Shown piece after piece: positions 39,640-50,822 of a stretch of 64,000 nt of DNA; the first letter of the stretch is position 1; every line of letters begins with the position of its first letter. The position numbers and the translations under genes are program-made. The DNA is from Marthasterias glacialis (lineage: Eukaryota; Echinodermata; Asteroidea; Forcipulatida; Asteriidae). The notes under the pieces are model-generated. The model searched no databases. It had not been told where the DNA came from and saw only the letters and a program-made list of their open reading frames with translations. The DNA lies in NCBI GenBank assembly GCA_911728455.2, contig OU452222.1, positions 15,231,201 to 15,295,200 on the forward strand, written 5' to 3'.

Positions 39640-40360
39640 ATCTTTCTGCTGTTGTTGCAGGTCTTGCCACGCTCACGTGTAAATGTCCAATGACCAACAA
39701 GATGTTGCTGGCCATCTCCTCATGTTTTCTTTCAGTTTGTCAAGCAAGATGCTCTTTTTATTTTTCCAAACACATCATCATTTGCCCTGCAATATTGTCT
39801 TATCGAGTATCACCGTGGTCCTATCATTTTTCAACCATAATTCGTTAAGTTTTCCTCTTTGCCGCCATGACACTAAAAACCGCTCTTTACACCACACTAA
39901 CACATGAAAAGCAATCAAGCGTGACCACTTATCAATGTATAAGAACTAGGCGCTCGGTCAGCCCTTCACAAAGCATGACAAAGAATAATGGGCTTCGTGA
40001 CCAAGTGCAGCAAAATGGTATGCTGCAAAATACCTGGGAGTGCACTGTTCTCCAATTCAGAACACGAACATTTGGTGGGTTGCTCTGGTGTCACATAGCG
40101 CCCTCAATAGGCAAGTATTTACTACAAGAATCATTTGCCCATTGCCTTTTAAAGACACAAATTAATGTTGATCTGAGTGGAACTTGTTGTACGGATCCCA
40201 TTGACTACAAATATGGGTCACTGGTTTTGTTTATCTGGATTTTTGTGACTCGAAAAAACGGTGTCTGCCAACCCGGGACATTGCTGTCTCTTGACTTTGT
40301 AGAGTAGGTCATCTTTACACCAAACCAGGATCAGTGCAATCAGCAGCGACACAAATGGCT
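39640..40360. other. Low-copy DNA with an unconvincing 146-codon ORF
   Basis: An open frame runs from 39,867 to 40,307 on the plus strand. It has no recognised domain, no splice-site pattern and no codon bias that I can see, so it is not called as a gene. Nothing else stands out. Confidence 0.35.
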
Positions 40361-40720
40361 AAATTTTAGGGGGGCACAAAAGGGGGCACAAAAGGTGGCA
40401 CCCTTTTTCTATGGGCACTTCTGGACGATTCAAACTGTAGTTTGCGTTAACATTTCTGTTAAATGAACCCCTTTTAGCGCTTGTGTTATGTCAGTTACTA
40501 TTATTACTCCGTTTCAAGATAATCTGACGAGGATGTAAAATTAATTACTCTGTGTCTAAGTGGAAAAAATTGTTTGTTTTTTTTAGCACTGAAATTATTA
40601 TCAAAAGCTGATAAAATATTACCATTTTACTCTCAAATTTTAATCTCAAAAGACCAGATTTCAAATGAGGGGGGGGTGCATCACAGGGGGTGGGGGCTCA
40701 CCTGGTGGCATGGACATCAA
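40361..40720 (+). repeat. Dispersed G-rich repeat, copy 1
   Basis: Shares an order of blocks with 55,705-56,040: aggggggcac, gggcactt with a nearby tca/taaaactgt word, aatgaaccccttt or tagcccctttt, then ttttaatctcaaaag-ccag and attcaaat followed by a G run. Spacing is similar in both copies. The pattern suggests an old retroelement 3' part or SINE-like element. No tail or target duplication is clear. Confidence 0.6.
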
Positions 40721-41832
40721 AATCATGGACTCCAAGGTCAAGTTCAGTTTTGTGAGGCATTCATTTTTCAATAGTCGAGTCCTTATGAAAGCAGAGGGGG
40801 GGGGAGAGGGGTGGGAGCAAGTCTCTGACCTCTCTTTCAATGGTGTAAAATATCATTTGATGGGTCTGTACATTCCAAAGAGGAATTTATGCATCAGTAA
40901 AAAAGGTCAAATTCAATGCCAAAATTATTCCTGTTCGAAAATGTACAGACTCATAAATTCAATATGTGACCTCACTTTGACGTTTTTGGATTTTGACAAA
41001 ATTTGCACTGGAAGGATGTGACATAAAATTTTTAGCTGTTATCACTTAAGGTTAGAGACTTGTTTTACCCTTTCATGAAGACTCTATCCATTGGAAAATG
41101 AGTGCATCACAAAACTGAATTCGTCTTTTGAGCCCCTCCATACTGCCGCTCTATACTTCCCATCGGGTTTCACGACACATCAGGAAACAGTCAGTAATTC
41201 TTCAAGTTTTCCCCTATTCGTTTGGCATATTAATTTTCACATTAGCGATAAACTAGCTGATTTTTGTTCTAAAAACACTGGGAGAAAACCTCAACCTCTC
41301 GGCAAAACATTTTCCAACATATTATTTTTGGTTTGATCCCTATGATGATATTTTTGTGCCTGTCCTGAGTTCCATTTTTATTCATCTTCTATACGGCCTC
41401 CATGGTTTAGAGGTGACACCAATAATGCACATCATGCACGGTGTTTCACAGAACAGTCTGAACTGTGCCAATTTAAGGTGTTACGTTTTGGATTTGCAGG
41501 TCAGGCTGACCCCCGGATGGGTCAAAAACACAATGGACGGGCTGAAAACTATCGCTTCACAGGACCTTAAAATAAAAAGGCTTCAGTAGTGTCTATAGCA
41601 TCATTTAAAGCAGGGAATTATACCTTAATCGATAAATCGACTGTTCACCAGTGGTTTTTCAAACCTCTGTTCATTACAGGGAGGGTTGTGCACAACACCA
41701 TTTGTTTGCCCCAAATGATAATAATTATCTGAAATCAAAAGTCACATGTTACAATTTAAAACATCTATTTTGTTGATTCAAGTGATTTGGAAAACAAATG
41801 TCATGAAACTGATTGCTCATTTCACAGCGAAA
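40721..41832. other. Low-copy DNA, no gene recognised
   Basis: Short ORFs at 40,665-41,021, 41,091-41,336 and 41,356-41,589 (+) show nothing recognisable. The reverse complement of 41,382-41,388 gives AATAAAA, which could serve as a polyadenylation signal for the minus-strand exon at 41,833, though it is distant. Confidence 0.35.
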
Positions 41833-42146
41833 TCATGTTGGTTTTATTTCCTTCACAAATGATTCACTTTGTACACATTGAATTATAAATCCTTCAAAGC
41901 TTTCAAAATGTGTTCTGAAAACTGTTCTTTTATCATCAAGTTCAACATTCTCTCCCTGGTCTTCACATCTTAGCAACTGTTGGCCCCCAGTATTAACAGA
42001 GATGACATGAAGGTTGTCTTCATTTTCAACCAATCCTGCCTGATTTATTTTGTAAAGTAGTTGTAATTGTCTAGCTGGCTTTTGTTCTGGAAAAGGTTTC
42101 TCAATGTTGAAGTCTTCAAAAAAGCTTACCAGGTGGTTTATTTTCT
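41833..42146 (-). CDS. Candidate terminal coding exon, unrecognised protein
   Basis: On the minus strand a strong acceptor (caactttttttgtccag) at 42,147 opens a frame of about 104 codons with no stop until TGA at 41,833-41,835. The frame continues well upstream of its first ATG (42,033), which is what a terminal exon should do. Codon use looks coding: acidic and mixed hydrophobic, without low complexity. Recognisable stretches are VSFFEDFNIEKPF near the start, LLYKINQAGLVENED in the middle and FESFEGFIIQCVQ near the end. The exon starts in phase 1. I do not recognise the family. Upstream exons were not identified; a possible one lies at 42,400-42,452. This is one of the two most gene-like non-transposon sequences in the window. 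Confidence 0.5.
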
Positions 42147-42399
42147 CTGGACAAAAAAAGTTGACTGAAAGTTATAATCCCTTATGAAGTTCATATTGAT
42201 GTGAACTTGTCCATTGAACTACATGTAGGTCCTATGTGATAAAAAAAGTCTTTTTGCTCACAGTAAAAGAGCACTTTTCATGTGCAGCTTGGTAGACTAT
42301 GACATTACAGCAATGTAGTTACTCAAGGTGCTTGTTGGGCTTCCATATGTACAAGTTCCTGTGGTACAACTCCATCTGATGTGCTGCGTAGGTCTACTA

Positions 42400-42452
42400 T
42401 CAGGGAGGGTTATTTCCATTCAGGATCCTCAGCAGACGTCTGAATGCATACC
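42400..42452 (-). other. Possible short exon upstream of the 41.8-kb exon
   Basis: A very good acceptor (tttgtttcttcttttttcaaag) ends at 42,453 on the minus strand. The following frame reads YAFRRLLRILNGN and stops at 42,400. All frames are stopped soon after, and no strong donor is seen before the stops. Either this is an alternative last exon or the acceptor is fortuitous. Confidence 0.2.
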
Positions 42453-43246
42453 CTTTGAAAAAAGAAGAAACAAACACTAAATAGATTATCACAAATATTA
42501 CAAAATATTGACAATGTCATTTCAAAGTGGTTGCATGGAATCTTGGATCTTGGATCTACCACTCTGCAGTGACTTGAACTGTTGACCTAGTGACTTGACT
42601 GTTCAGTTAGGCTTAAGTTGACTTGCTTTGAATGGCCAGTTTCAAACAATGGTGGTTAATTTCTCTGATCACAATCTGTACTAAAGATAATTATGCATCT
42701 CACTGTGCCTGAAGCAAGGTGCTCAACGTACTCTCCATTCTCTCAAAATTTGTGTAAACGGTTTGTTCACCAACTGCGCTGCAGCTGAGACCCACTCAGG
42801 CAGGAGGGTAAATTTGCTTCATGTTTCTACCCTTGAGGTAATTTTACAACAGGTCCTTTCGATCGATAAGCAGTTGGAACAGCCAATTTAATTTTATCAA
42901 ATATCGAACTTGCCTGCTTTTTAATATTTCCAATTCCTGTCCTCAGGTACCATTTTGCAAAGGGTCAATAGCATGTGACACTTAAAGGTTGTGCTGTTGC
43001 ACTAGTACTAATAGAAATGACATTGAGTACTGGCATGTATTGATTGTGTACTGAGTAAATTAGTGCCCATGTAAGCTTGCATGCCAACACACGTATGGCT
43101 GTTAGCGCTGAATGTGCAATAGCCGACCGGTCTTAATCTGCTCCAGCTATGAATTTATCAGTCATTTGTTACCAGGTATACATGGTCATGTGACCACCTT
43201 GCAACCAAAAAGACTGCATAAACTGCCTGGGGAATTTATGAATGAT
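42453..43246. other. Low-copy DNA, no gene recognised
   Basis: No convincing exon or repeat. A short duplicated phrase (ttggatcttggatc; gtgacttga...gtgacttgac) occurs near 42,540-42,600. A C16 homopolymer at about 43,248-43,264 marks the junction with the R465 units. Confidence 0.35.
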
Positions 43247-43264
43247 TGACCCCCCCCCCCCCCC

Positions 43265-44075
43265 GAACAAGCCAGCAGCCTTACAATCCATTACTCCAGA
43301 AGTAATGGGTATAAACAAACAAAAAGCAGTTAGCTCCAGCAGTCTTGCATCCAAACATCAAATTTCTGACAATCCAATGACATCTTCAACCTGAAAAAGT
43401 TGAGTAAGCAGTAATGCTCCAAATGCCCTTCAAATGCATGTTCAACAAAAAAAATTTCACACAGGGCTGTCAGAGAGGGAAAACAAGACTTTTAGAATCG
43501 CAATATCTTCCCAAATGTTGCAAGGATCTGGACAAATGTGCCACTGTTAGAAAGTCTTACTCAAGGGCTCTCTGGCAATGTGTAGTCTAGGGTTGAGGGA
43601 TAAAAAGGGAGGATACCATGGGCCAGAGAATGAGGCAACCCCCAGGAGTTCAAATATTTACAAGGCTGTGTGTGTACGTAAACAATGGCCCAACAAGGGT
43701 GCTGCACTGAATCGAAAAACAGGCCTGCTCTGAACAAGTCAATAGCCTCCTGTTCATAAATCCAGAAATAATGGCAGTAGAAAAATTGATTTTACCTTCA
43801 GGTAGCTGCAGCAGTCCTGCATCCATAAATCAAACTTTCCCAGCCTTCAATCAGCATCTTCAGCCCTGAATCAATTAGTAAGCGGTGATGCTGCTGCTCC
43901 CAATGCCCTTCTAACACACGTTCAATGGGATATTTGTTCACAGAACTGTAAGAGAGTGAAAACAAGAGTTAAGAACTGCAATATCCTCTTAATAATGTAA
44001 GGATTTGGATAAATGTGACAATGTCAGTAAGCCCTAAGCAAGGGCTCTCTGGCAACATTTCCATGTAGGCAAAAC
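43265..44075 (-). repeat. R465 tandem units, second cluster
   Basis: Two units lie about 475 bp apart. The core of the second runs 43,796-43,945 on the minus strand, bounded by TTACAG and a GTAAAAT donor. The first (near 43,330-43,465) has lost its donor. Unit tails share gttgcaaggatctggacaa and caagggctctctggcaa with the 17-18 kb cluster. Both clusters end in the same sequence (catgtaggcaaaacattt-aa-tatggcattatgc at 44,065; related words at 18,590) and are followed by a foldback element. The order R465, ggcattatgc, foldback is therefore conserved between two loci 26 kb apart. Confidence 0.7.
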
Positions 44076-44334
44076 ATTTGAATTATGGCATTATGCGGGC
44101 ACTAACAACGACTAACATCTGTTTTAGGAGGTTTGTTTTGGCCCATAAAACTACAATGAATGAGAAACATACTGAAGTAGACCCAGAAACTGGAGTGTTG
44201 TAGTCCCTGTTTTGGTGACTTGGATGGGCATACTATCGCTCATGCGAACCATTGGGGGTATACACTGTGATGAAGGCAATGACGGTGATATGACGGAGTG
44301 ATACCCTAACAAATTGCTCCTGACGAAGATTCAA

Positions 44335-45218
44335 CAAAGATATCAAAGAAGAAATAACAGGCACTTAACTGTACTTACAATCATTTCTTGTCCTCCAAAT
44401 CAATGTTTTTGAAACCCAAAGTAAAATTAGGGCCCGCCATGCACCCTTTAAATTTGGGATCTGGATATTCGTCAACGACTAATTTCTCATGTCAAAAGTT
44501 GTATTCACTATGCAGATTGCATGTTCGCTGATGCTCTGAGATGAGTTACATTGTTTTTGTACAGTCAACAAGGGATACCAGCCGTGTAGTAGTGGCTGTT
44601 TAAAACACACTCTCTCTGTATTCATTGTGGGGAGGGGGGGTCATTGACACTCCACAGCTGGTATCCTGCCTTGACTGTACAAAACATTACTCAACTTAGG
44701 GCATCAGAGATGATACAACCGTTTACACCTAAGGTTACAGTTGTGGACGATAATTTGGTGTCACGTGACCGTTCAGTAAGAAAGTGAACCTAATGGCTGG
44801 ATGGTTTCGCTTTTGGCTTAAAAACATCGATTTGGAGGACAGAAGAGGACCGCAGGCCTTGATCTTAACCGAAGTCATTGGCCTCATGCCCTGTCGAGTT
44901 GACCAGCATGCCCTTCAGAAAAACTGCACTGTCACTACCAACTTGGCCAACATGAAATAGTTTGATTTCTCTGATTTGGCCAGCAAAGGCCTGCCCCCAT
45001 GTTTCTTAAGATCCAGGCCTGGGATCCTAAGTAAAATTCAGGGAAAGTTTTCGTATCCAACAACCACTTTTTGGACATATTTTTGCAATGTTTTTTTCAA
45101 CCTTTCCAGATAGGTGAGGATAGAGTTTTACCTAAATTAATAATGGAATAAGAGTGGCAGTCGGATACAACATTTTAGCCCAATTAAGTGCCTGTTATTT
45201 CATCTTTGATATCTTGAG
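44335..45218. mobile_element. Non-autonomous DNA element with TIRs of about 36 bp
   Basis: The left end near 44,335-44,372 reads agatatcaaagaagaaataa, then caggcacttaa. The right end near 45,183-45,218 carries the inverted copy (ttaagtgcctgttatttcat, then ctttgatatct). A second inverted pair, tttggaggac/gtcctccaaat, lies further in (44,390 and 44,836). A nested palindrome occupies about 44,530-44,710, with arms around gtacagtc and ggataccagc. The right part (44,805-45,218) also matches 58,203-58,440, a second genomic copy without the left arm. No coding capacity. Confidence 0.65.
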
Positions 45219-45414
45219 AAGCCAGTAGGTGATTTTCAGCAATTATGTTGTCTTTGTTGTAGTTGTAATTTGTGCAATTTTTTGGAACAGGGTATCACAC
45301 AGTCATAGTCAATTGATTTCATCACAGCGTACACCAACATGCTTCCCTGGAGCCCTAGTAGTACGACCATTACTGTCAAAAAAATTTTAAAAGGGATTAC
45401 AGCATCCCATATAC

Positions 45415-48400
45415 TAGGTCCAGTACTGAAGTTTAGACGGCTGGTACCGGGGGATAAGCCCTCTTGACTTGGTGGAGCAATAACGACTTTGAAATTTTGG
45501 TCCAAAACTCCAATTTATTTTAGGGGAGGGCGGGGGGGAGTAACGGAAAAAATGTTCGGTTTTATGCCCTCAAAATTAAAGCCAAAAAATTGCAGTTATT
45601 TCCTGAACTAAGCCAGATAAAGGCTTGCAAAATAGAGCACTGGTACCAAGCGATTTGTCATCTTGACTTGGTGGAGCGAAACGACTCTGAATGTTTGGTA
45701 AAGGAAAATGTTTGATTTTATGCCTAACAGTTAAAGCCGAAAAATGACAGATATTTCCTGAACTAAGCCAGATAAGGGCTTGCAAAATACATGTAGAGCA
45801 CTGGTACCAAGGGATTTGTCATCTTGACTCAGTAGGGCGAAACAAGTTTGAACTTTGGTTCATAACTCAGGGTTTTTTTAAGGGGGGGAGAGGTAACAGA
45901 TTTTGTTTTTTGTTTTTTGGCTCTAAAAGTTTAGCCAAATAATAGATAGATATTTCACAATCTAAGGCAGATCTGGACTTGCAAACTATAGCGCTGGTAC
46001 AGCGAGATATATCCCCTCTTGACTTAGTAGAGCGAAAAACATCTTTGAAATTTTGCTCCAAAACTCCAACTTTCTTTTAAGGAGTATTGGAAAATTTGTG
46101 GTTTTTGGCCCTAAAAGTTTCAGCCGAAAAACGGTGGATATTTCCTGAACTAAGGCAAATCGAGGCTTGCAAATTGATTGCTGGTACCCGGGGATATGTC
46201 CTCTTGACATGGTGAGCGAATATGACTTTGAAATTATGGTCCAAACCTCCAATTGTTTTTACTGTGGGTAATGGAAAATTTGTGGTTTTGGCTCTGAAAT
46301 TTTTCAACCGAAAAATGGTGGATATTTACTGAACTAAGGCAAATCCAGATATGCAATTAAGAGCGCTGGTACCGAGCGATATGCCCTCTTAAATTAATAG
46401 AGCAAAAATGACGTTAAATTTGTGGTCCAAAACTCAAATTTTTTGAAGTGGGGTTACAGCAAAATATGTGATTTTTTGGAACTAAAAGTTTGGGGCAAAA
46501 ATTGCTGGATACTTCCTGAACTAAGGCAGATCCCGACTATCAAATAAGAGCGCTGGTACCGAGCGATATAAGCAAATACAAGTACCGACTTGATAAAGCA
46601 AAAACGATTTTGAAAGTTTGGTCCAAAACTCCAATTTTTTGTAACAGCAAATTTTGGGTTGTTTGGACCTAAAAGTTTGGGCCGTAAAATGGTGGATACT
46701 TCAAAAACTCAGGCAGATCTGGGCTTGCAATTTAAAGCGCTGGTACTGGGGTATATACCCACTTGACTTGGTAGAACGAAAACGACTTTGAAAGACCAAC
46801 TTTTTGAGGTGGGGTAACAGCAAATTATTGATTATTTTTGACCTAAAAATTTGGACCGAAAAATGCTGGATACTTCCCGAAATAAGGCAGATCTGGGCTT
46901 GCAAATTAGAGCACTGGTACAGAGCGATATGTCCGCTTGACTTGGTAGAGGGAAAACAACTTTGAAAGTTTGGTCCAAAACTCAAATTTTTGAAGAGCGG
47001 TAGCAAAATTGGTGTTTTTTTGGACCTAAAAGTTTGGGCCGAAAAATGGTGGATACTTCCCGAATCAAGGCAAATTCGGCTAGCAAATAAGAGCGCTGGT
47101 ACCCAGCAATATGCCCGCTTCACTTGGTAGAGGGAAAACAACTTTGAAATTTTGGTCAAACTCAAACTGTTTTGAGTGTGGTTACAGCAAAATTTGTGGT
47201 TTTTTTGGACCTAAACGTTTGGGCTGAAAAATGGTGGATACTTCACGAAATAAGGCAGATCTGGGCTTGCAAATTAGAGCGCTGGTACAGAGCGATATGT
47301 CCGCTTGACTTGGTAGAGCGAAAACAACTTTGAAAGTTTGGTCCAAAACTCCAATTTTTGAAGAGGGGTAGCAAAATTTGTGTTTTTTTGGACCTAAAAG
47401 CTTCGGCCGAAAAATGGTGGATACTTCCCGAATCAAAGCAGATTCAGCTAGCAAATAAGAGCGCTGGTACCGAGCAATATGCCCGCTTCACTTGGTAGAG
47501 GGAAAACAACTTTGAAATTTTGGTACAAAACTCCAATTTTGGAGGTGGTGTAACAGCAAAATGTTTTTGTTTTTTTTGGACCTAAGGTTTGGGCTGAAAA
47601 ATGCTGGATACTTTGAGCAATATGCTGGTATGAGCAATATGACCGCTTGACTAGGGAGAAGGAAAACAACCTTGAAATTTAGTCAAAAACTCAAATTTTT
47701 TGAATGAGGAAACAGCAAATTTTGGATTATTTGTACCTAAAAGTTTGGGCCGAAAAGTGGTGGTTCTTCACGAAATAAGGCAGATCCGGGCTTGCAAATT
47801 AGAGCTCTGGTACCGGGGGTATTTATGTTTCTTTGGACCAAAAAGTTTAGGCTAAAAAATGATGGATACTTTCCGAACTAAAGCAGATCTGGGCTTCCAA
47901 ATTTGAGCGCTGGTACCGAGTGATATGCCCGCTTGATTTTGTAAAGCGATAACAACTTTGAAAGTTTGTTCCAAAACTCGAATTTTTTGAAGTGGGGTAA
48001 CAGCAAATTTGTTGTTTTTTGGCCCTAAAAGTTTGGGCCAAAAAATGGTGGATGTTTCCCAAATTCAGGTAGATGTGGGCTTGCAAATTAGAGCACTGGT
48101 TCCGGGGGATAAGCCCACTTGACTTGGTAAAGCGAAAATGACTTTGAAAGTTTGTTCCAAAACTCGAATTTTTTGAAGTGGGGTAACAGCAAATTTGTTG
48201 TTTTTTGGCCCTAAAAGTTTGGGCCAAAAAATGGTGGATGTTTCCCAAATTCAGGTAGATGTGGGCTTGCAAATTAGAGCACTGGTTCCGGGGGATAAGC
48301 CCACTTGACTTGGTAAAGCGAAAATGACTTTGAAATTTTGGTCCAAAACTCAAATATTTTGAAGTGGGGTAACAGGAAATTTGTGGGTTTTTTGACCTAA

Positions 48401-49609
48401 AAGTTTGGGCCTAAAAATGGTGGATGTTTCCCAAATTCAGGTAGAGCTGGGCTTGCAAATTAGAGCACTGGTACCGGGGAATATGACCACTTGACTTGGT
48501 AGAGCGAAAATGACCTTGAATTTTTACTCCAAAACTCCAATGTTTTGAAGTGGGGTTACAGCAAAATTTGTGGTTTTTTGGAACTAAAAGTTTGGGCCAA
48601 AAAATTTGACTTGAAAATTAGAGCCCTGGTACCGGGGGATTTGCCATCTTGACTTAGAAGAGCGAATACAACTTTGAAATATTGGTCCAAAAGTCACATT
48701 TTTTTTTATTGTGGGCAATGGAAAATTCTTGCCCCCTTGTTTTTGGTAAAGCGAAAATGACTTTGAAATTGTGGCCCAAAACTCCTATTTTTTTAGGGAG
48801 GGGAGTAGTGGGAAATGTCTTTTTTCTTCGGCCTTAAAAGGTCCAGCCGAAAAATTGCAGATATATCCCAACTAAGGCAGATCGGCGCTTGCCAAATTAG
48901 GGTGTTGGTACTGGGAGATACATGCCCATTTGACTTGGTAGAGCAAAAACCACTTTGAAATTTTGGTCCAAACATCCTATTTTATTAGGGGGAGCGGGGT
49001 AATGGAAAATTTCTGTTTTTTTGCCCCAAAAGTTTCAACTGAAAAATGGTGGATATTTCCCGAACTAAGGCAGATCGTAGCATGCAAATTAGAGCACTGG
49101 TACTGAAGGATAGGCCCTCTTGACATGGTAGAGCGAAAAAATTTTGGTCCAAAACTTCTGTTTTTTTCAGGGGGGTTGGTAAAAGAAATTTGTGGTTTTT
49201 GGCAGTAAAAGTTTCAGCCCTAAAATTGTGGATATTTCCCGAAGTAAGGCAGATCTGGGCTTACAAATTAGGGCGCTGGTAAGGGAGATATACCCTTTTG
49301 ACTTGGTAGAGCGAAAATGACTTTGAAATTTAAATCCCAAACTCCAATTTTTTAAAGGGGAAAATTTGTTATTAATGGAAAATTTTAATGTTCCAGCCGA
49401 AAATGGTGGATATTTCCGGAACTAAGTGCAGATCAGGGTTTGCAAATTAGAGCTTAGGTACCGGAAGATATGCCCTCTTGACTTGGCAGAGAAAAAAAAA
49501 ACATTGAAATTTTAGTCCAAATCTCCAAGTTCTTTTTTTGGGGGGGAGATGATGGAAAGTTTGTGGTTTTTGGCCCTTAAAAATTCAGCTGAAAATGGTG
49601 GATATTTCG
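45415..49609. repeat. Diverged Sat186 array, segment 1
   Basis: About 22 monomers of the same family as the left array, in the same orientation, keeping gcttgcaaattagagc, gctggtac, gatat-gccctcttgactt and ggtccaaaactc but heavily diverged. Local structure survives. There is a near-perfect tandem pair at an offset of 186 bp near 48,003 and 48,189, and a two-monomer block repeats at 368 bp (46,881 and 47,249). This is an older, no longer homogenised array. Minus-strand ORFs of up to 168 codons (47,847-48,353) arise because a monomer is 62 codons long. They read as repeated peptides and are not called as genes. Confidence 0.93.
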
Positions 49610-50595
49610 TAGTTCCGATAATCGTAACCCTCCATCCTACCGACGGTCGGGTTACGAGACAAAATTGATATTATCCACGCAATGGGTAGTTTTGACCAGT
49701 TTCTGCCAGACTCTTGATCAGATTCGTCCTTTTTTCCACTTTCCAAAATCATTACAGACATTCTAAAAACATGGAGTTGATCTTTATTGTATGTCACCAG
49801 CATCTAAAACCCTTAAAACAACATCATGAAAATATTTTGCAGAAAGAACGACAAAAACTTACCAAAAGACTGACCGAATATATCCATAATCCATAGCGGG
49901 GCCAACTAGTGATTTTGAACGTCGCACTTGCTTGGCTACAACCAATCAGCGTGACCCAACCAAACACGCATCGGGACGAGCCATGGCTGTCATGTGCATA
50001 TCGGCTTTTCCAGCTTGCAAACTCACCGCTGTGTGTGTAAGCATCGATCCCTGGACATTGTACATGTACATTGTGCATGTACAATGTATTGTGTACACTT
50101 GCATGCTACACACACACACACAGTCAGTGTGTGTGTGTGGCCGTGTGGGCGTGCGGAAGCACCACACGGCGGTACTACGAGCTGTGTAGTTTGTGCACGC
50201 ATGATGTTCATACGTACCTGCATGCTGTGCACACGGTCCAGGGGATCGATGCTTACACACACAGGCGATGAGTTTGTAGTCAATGGTTGTAGTTAATGGA
50301 TGTGGTCAATGGATATTTTGGTCAGTCTTTTGGTAAGTTTTTGTTGGTTTTTTTTGGCCAAATATTTTCATGATTTTGTTTTAAGGGTTCCAGATGGCGT
50401 TGTCATACAAAGATCAACTCCATGTTTTTAGAATGTCTGTCATGATTTTGGAAAGTGGAAAAAATGGACAAACCTGATCACGAGTTTGGCAAAAACTGGT
50501 CAAAACTTCTAGTTACACGAATAATACCCATCCTGGGTCGTAATCCTCCGGTCTCTGACCGTCGGGAGGATTGAGGGTTACGATTATTGCAACTA
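49610..50595. mobile_element. MULE-like MITE 1, long TIRs, 9-bp target duplication
   Basis: A 986-bp element inserted in a diverged Sat186 monomer. Outer ends are tagttccgataatcgtaacc and the inverted ggttacgattattgcaacta. Inverted similarity runs inward about 285 bp on both sides, including the matched words catggagttgatcttt and caaaaacttaccaaaagac. The flanks carry GATATTTCG at 49,601-49,609 and again at 50,596-50,604. Removing the element and one copy restores a normal satellite monomer. Long TIRs with a 9-bp duplication are the hallmark of Mutator-like elements. There is no transposase, so it is non-autonomous. The centre holds a nested inverted repeat and a microsatellite, listed separately. 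Confidence 0.9.
50020..50274. repeat. Nested inverted repeat with CA/TG microsatellite
   Basis: Arms of about 37-40 bp, 50,020-50,056 (aactcaccgctgtgtgtgta...) and 50,235-50,274 (inverted), share gtgtgtgtaagcatcgatcc. The loop contains acacacacacaca-gtca-gtgtgtgtgtgt, itself a hairpin, and several tgtacatgtaca palindromes. The copy of this MITE family at 51.6 kb lacks the segment, so it was gained within MITE 1 or lost from MITE 2. Several overlapping ORFs here are low-complexity artefacts. Confidence 0.75.
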
Positions 50596-50795
50596 GATAT
50601 TTCGCTAACCACCGCAGATCTGGGCTTGCAAATTAGAGACCTGGTACCAGGGGATATGCCCTCTTGACTTTTATGAACAAGAGCAACTATGAAGTTTTGG
50701 TCAGAAACTTTTTTCTGGGGGGGGGTAATAGAAATTTGTGGTTTTGGCCCTTAAACTTTTAGCCCAAAATAGGTGGCTTGCAAAATAACTCCATA
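50596..50795. repeat. Diverged Sat186 array, segment 2
   Basis: Continuation of the interrupted monomer after MITE 1 (ccgcagatctgggcttgcaa...), plus one more degenerate unit with a ttttctgggggggggt tract. It ends shortly before an R465 unit, repeating the Sat186-then-R465 order seen at 17.2 kb. Confidence 0.85.
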
Positions 50796-50822
50796 ACTCC
50801 AATAAAGGTTGTGAAAAAAAAA

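Noticed and set aside
39867..40307. 146-codon plus-strand ORF as a gene
   Set aside because: No recognised domain, no splice-site support and no coding-like composition. It contains the dispersed gcgccctc word common in local repeats.
46701..48353. ORFs of 154 and 168 codons on the minus strand of the diverged Sat186
   Set aside because: They read as repeats of a 62-residue peptide because the monomer is 62 codons long. Neighbouring monomers are shifted or stopped, and nothing suggests selection.
50023..50296. Several overlapping ORFs rich in His, Thr, Cys and Val
   Set aside because: They are translations of the CA/TG microsatellite and its palindromic arms inside MITE 1.
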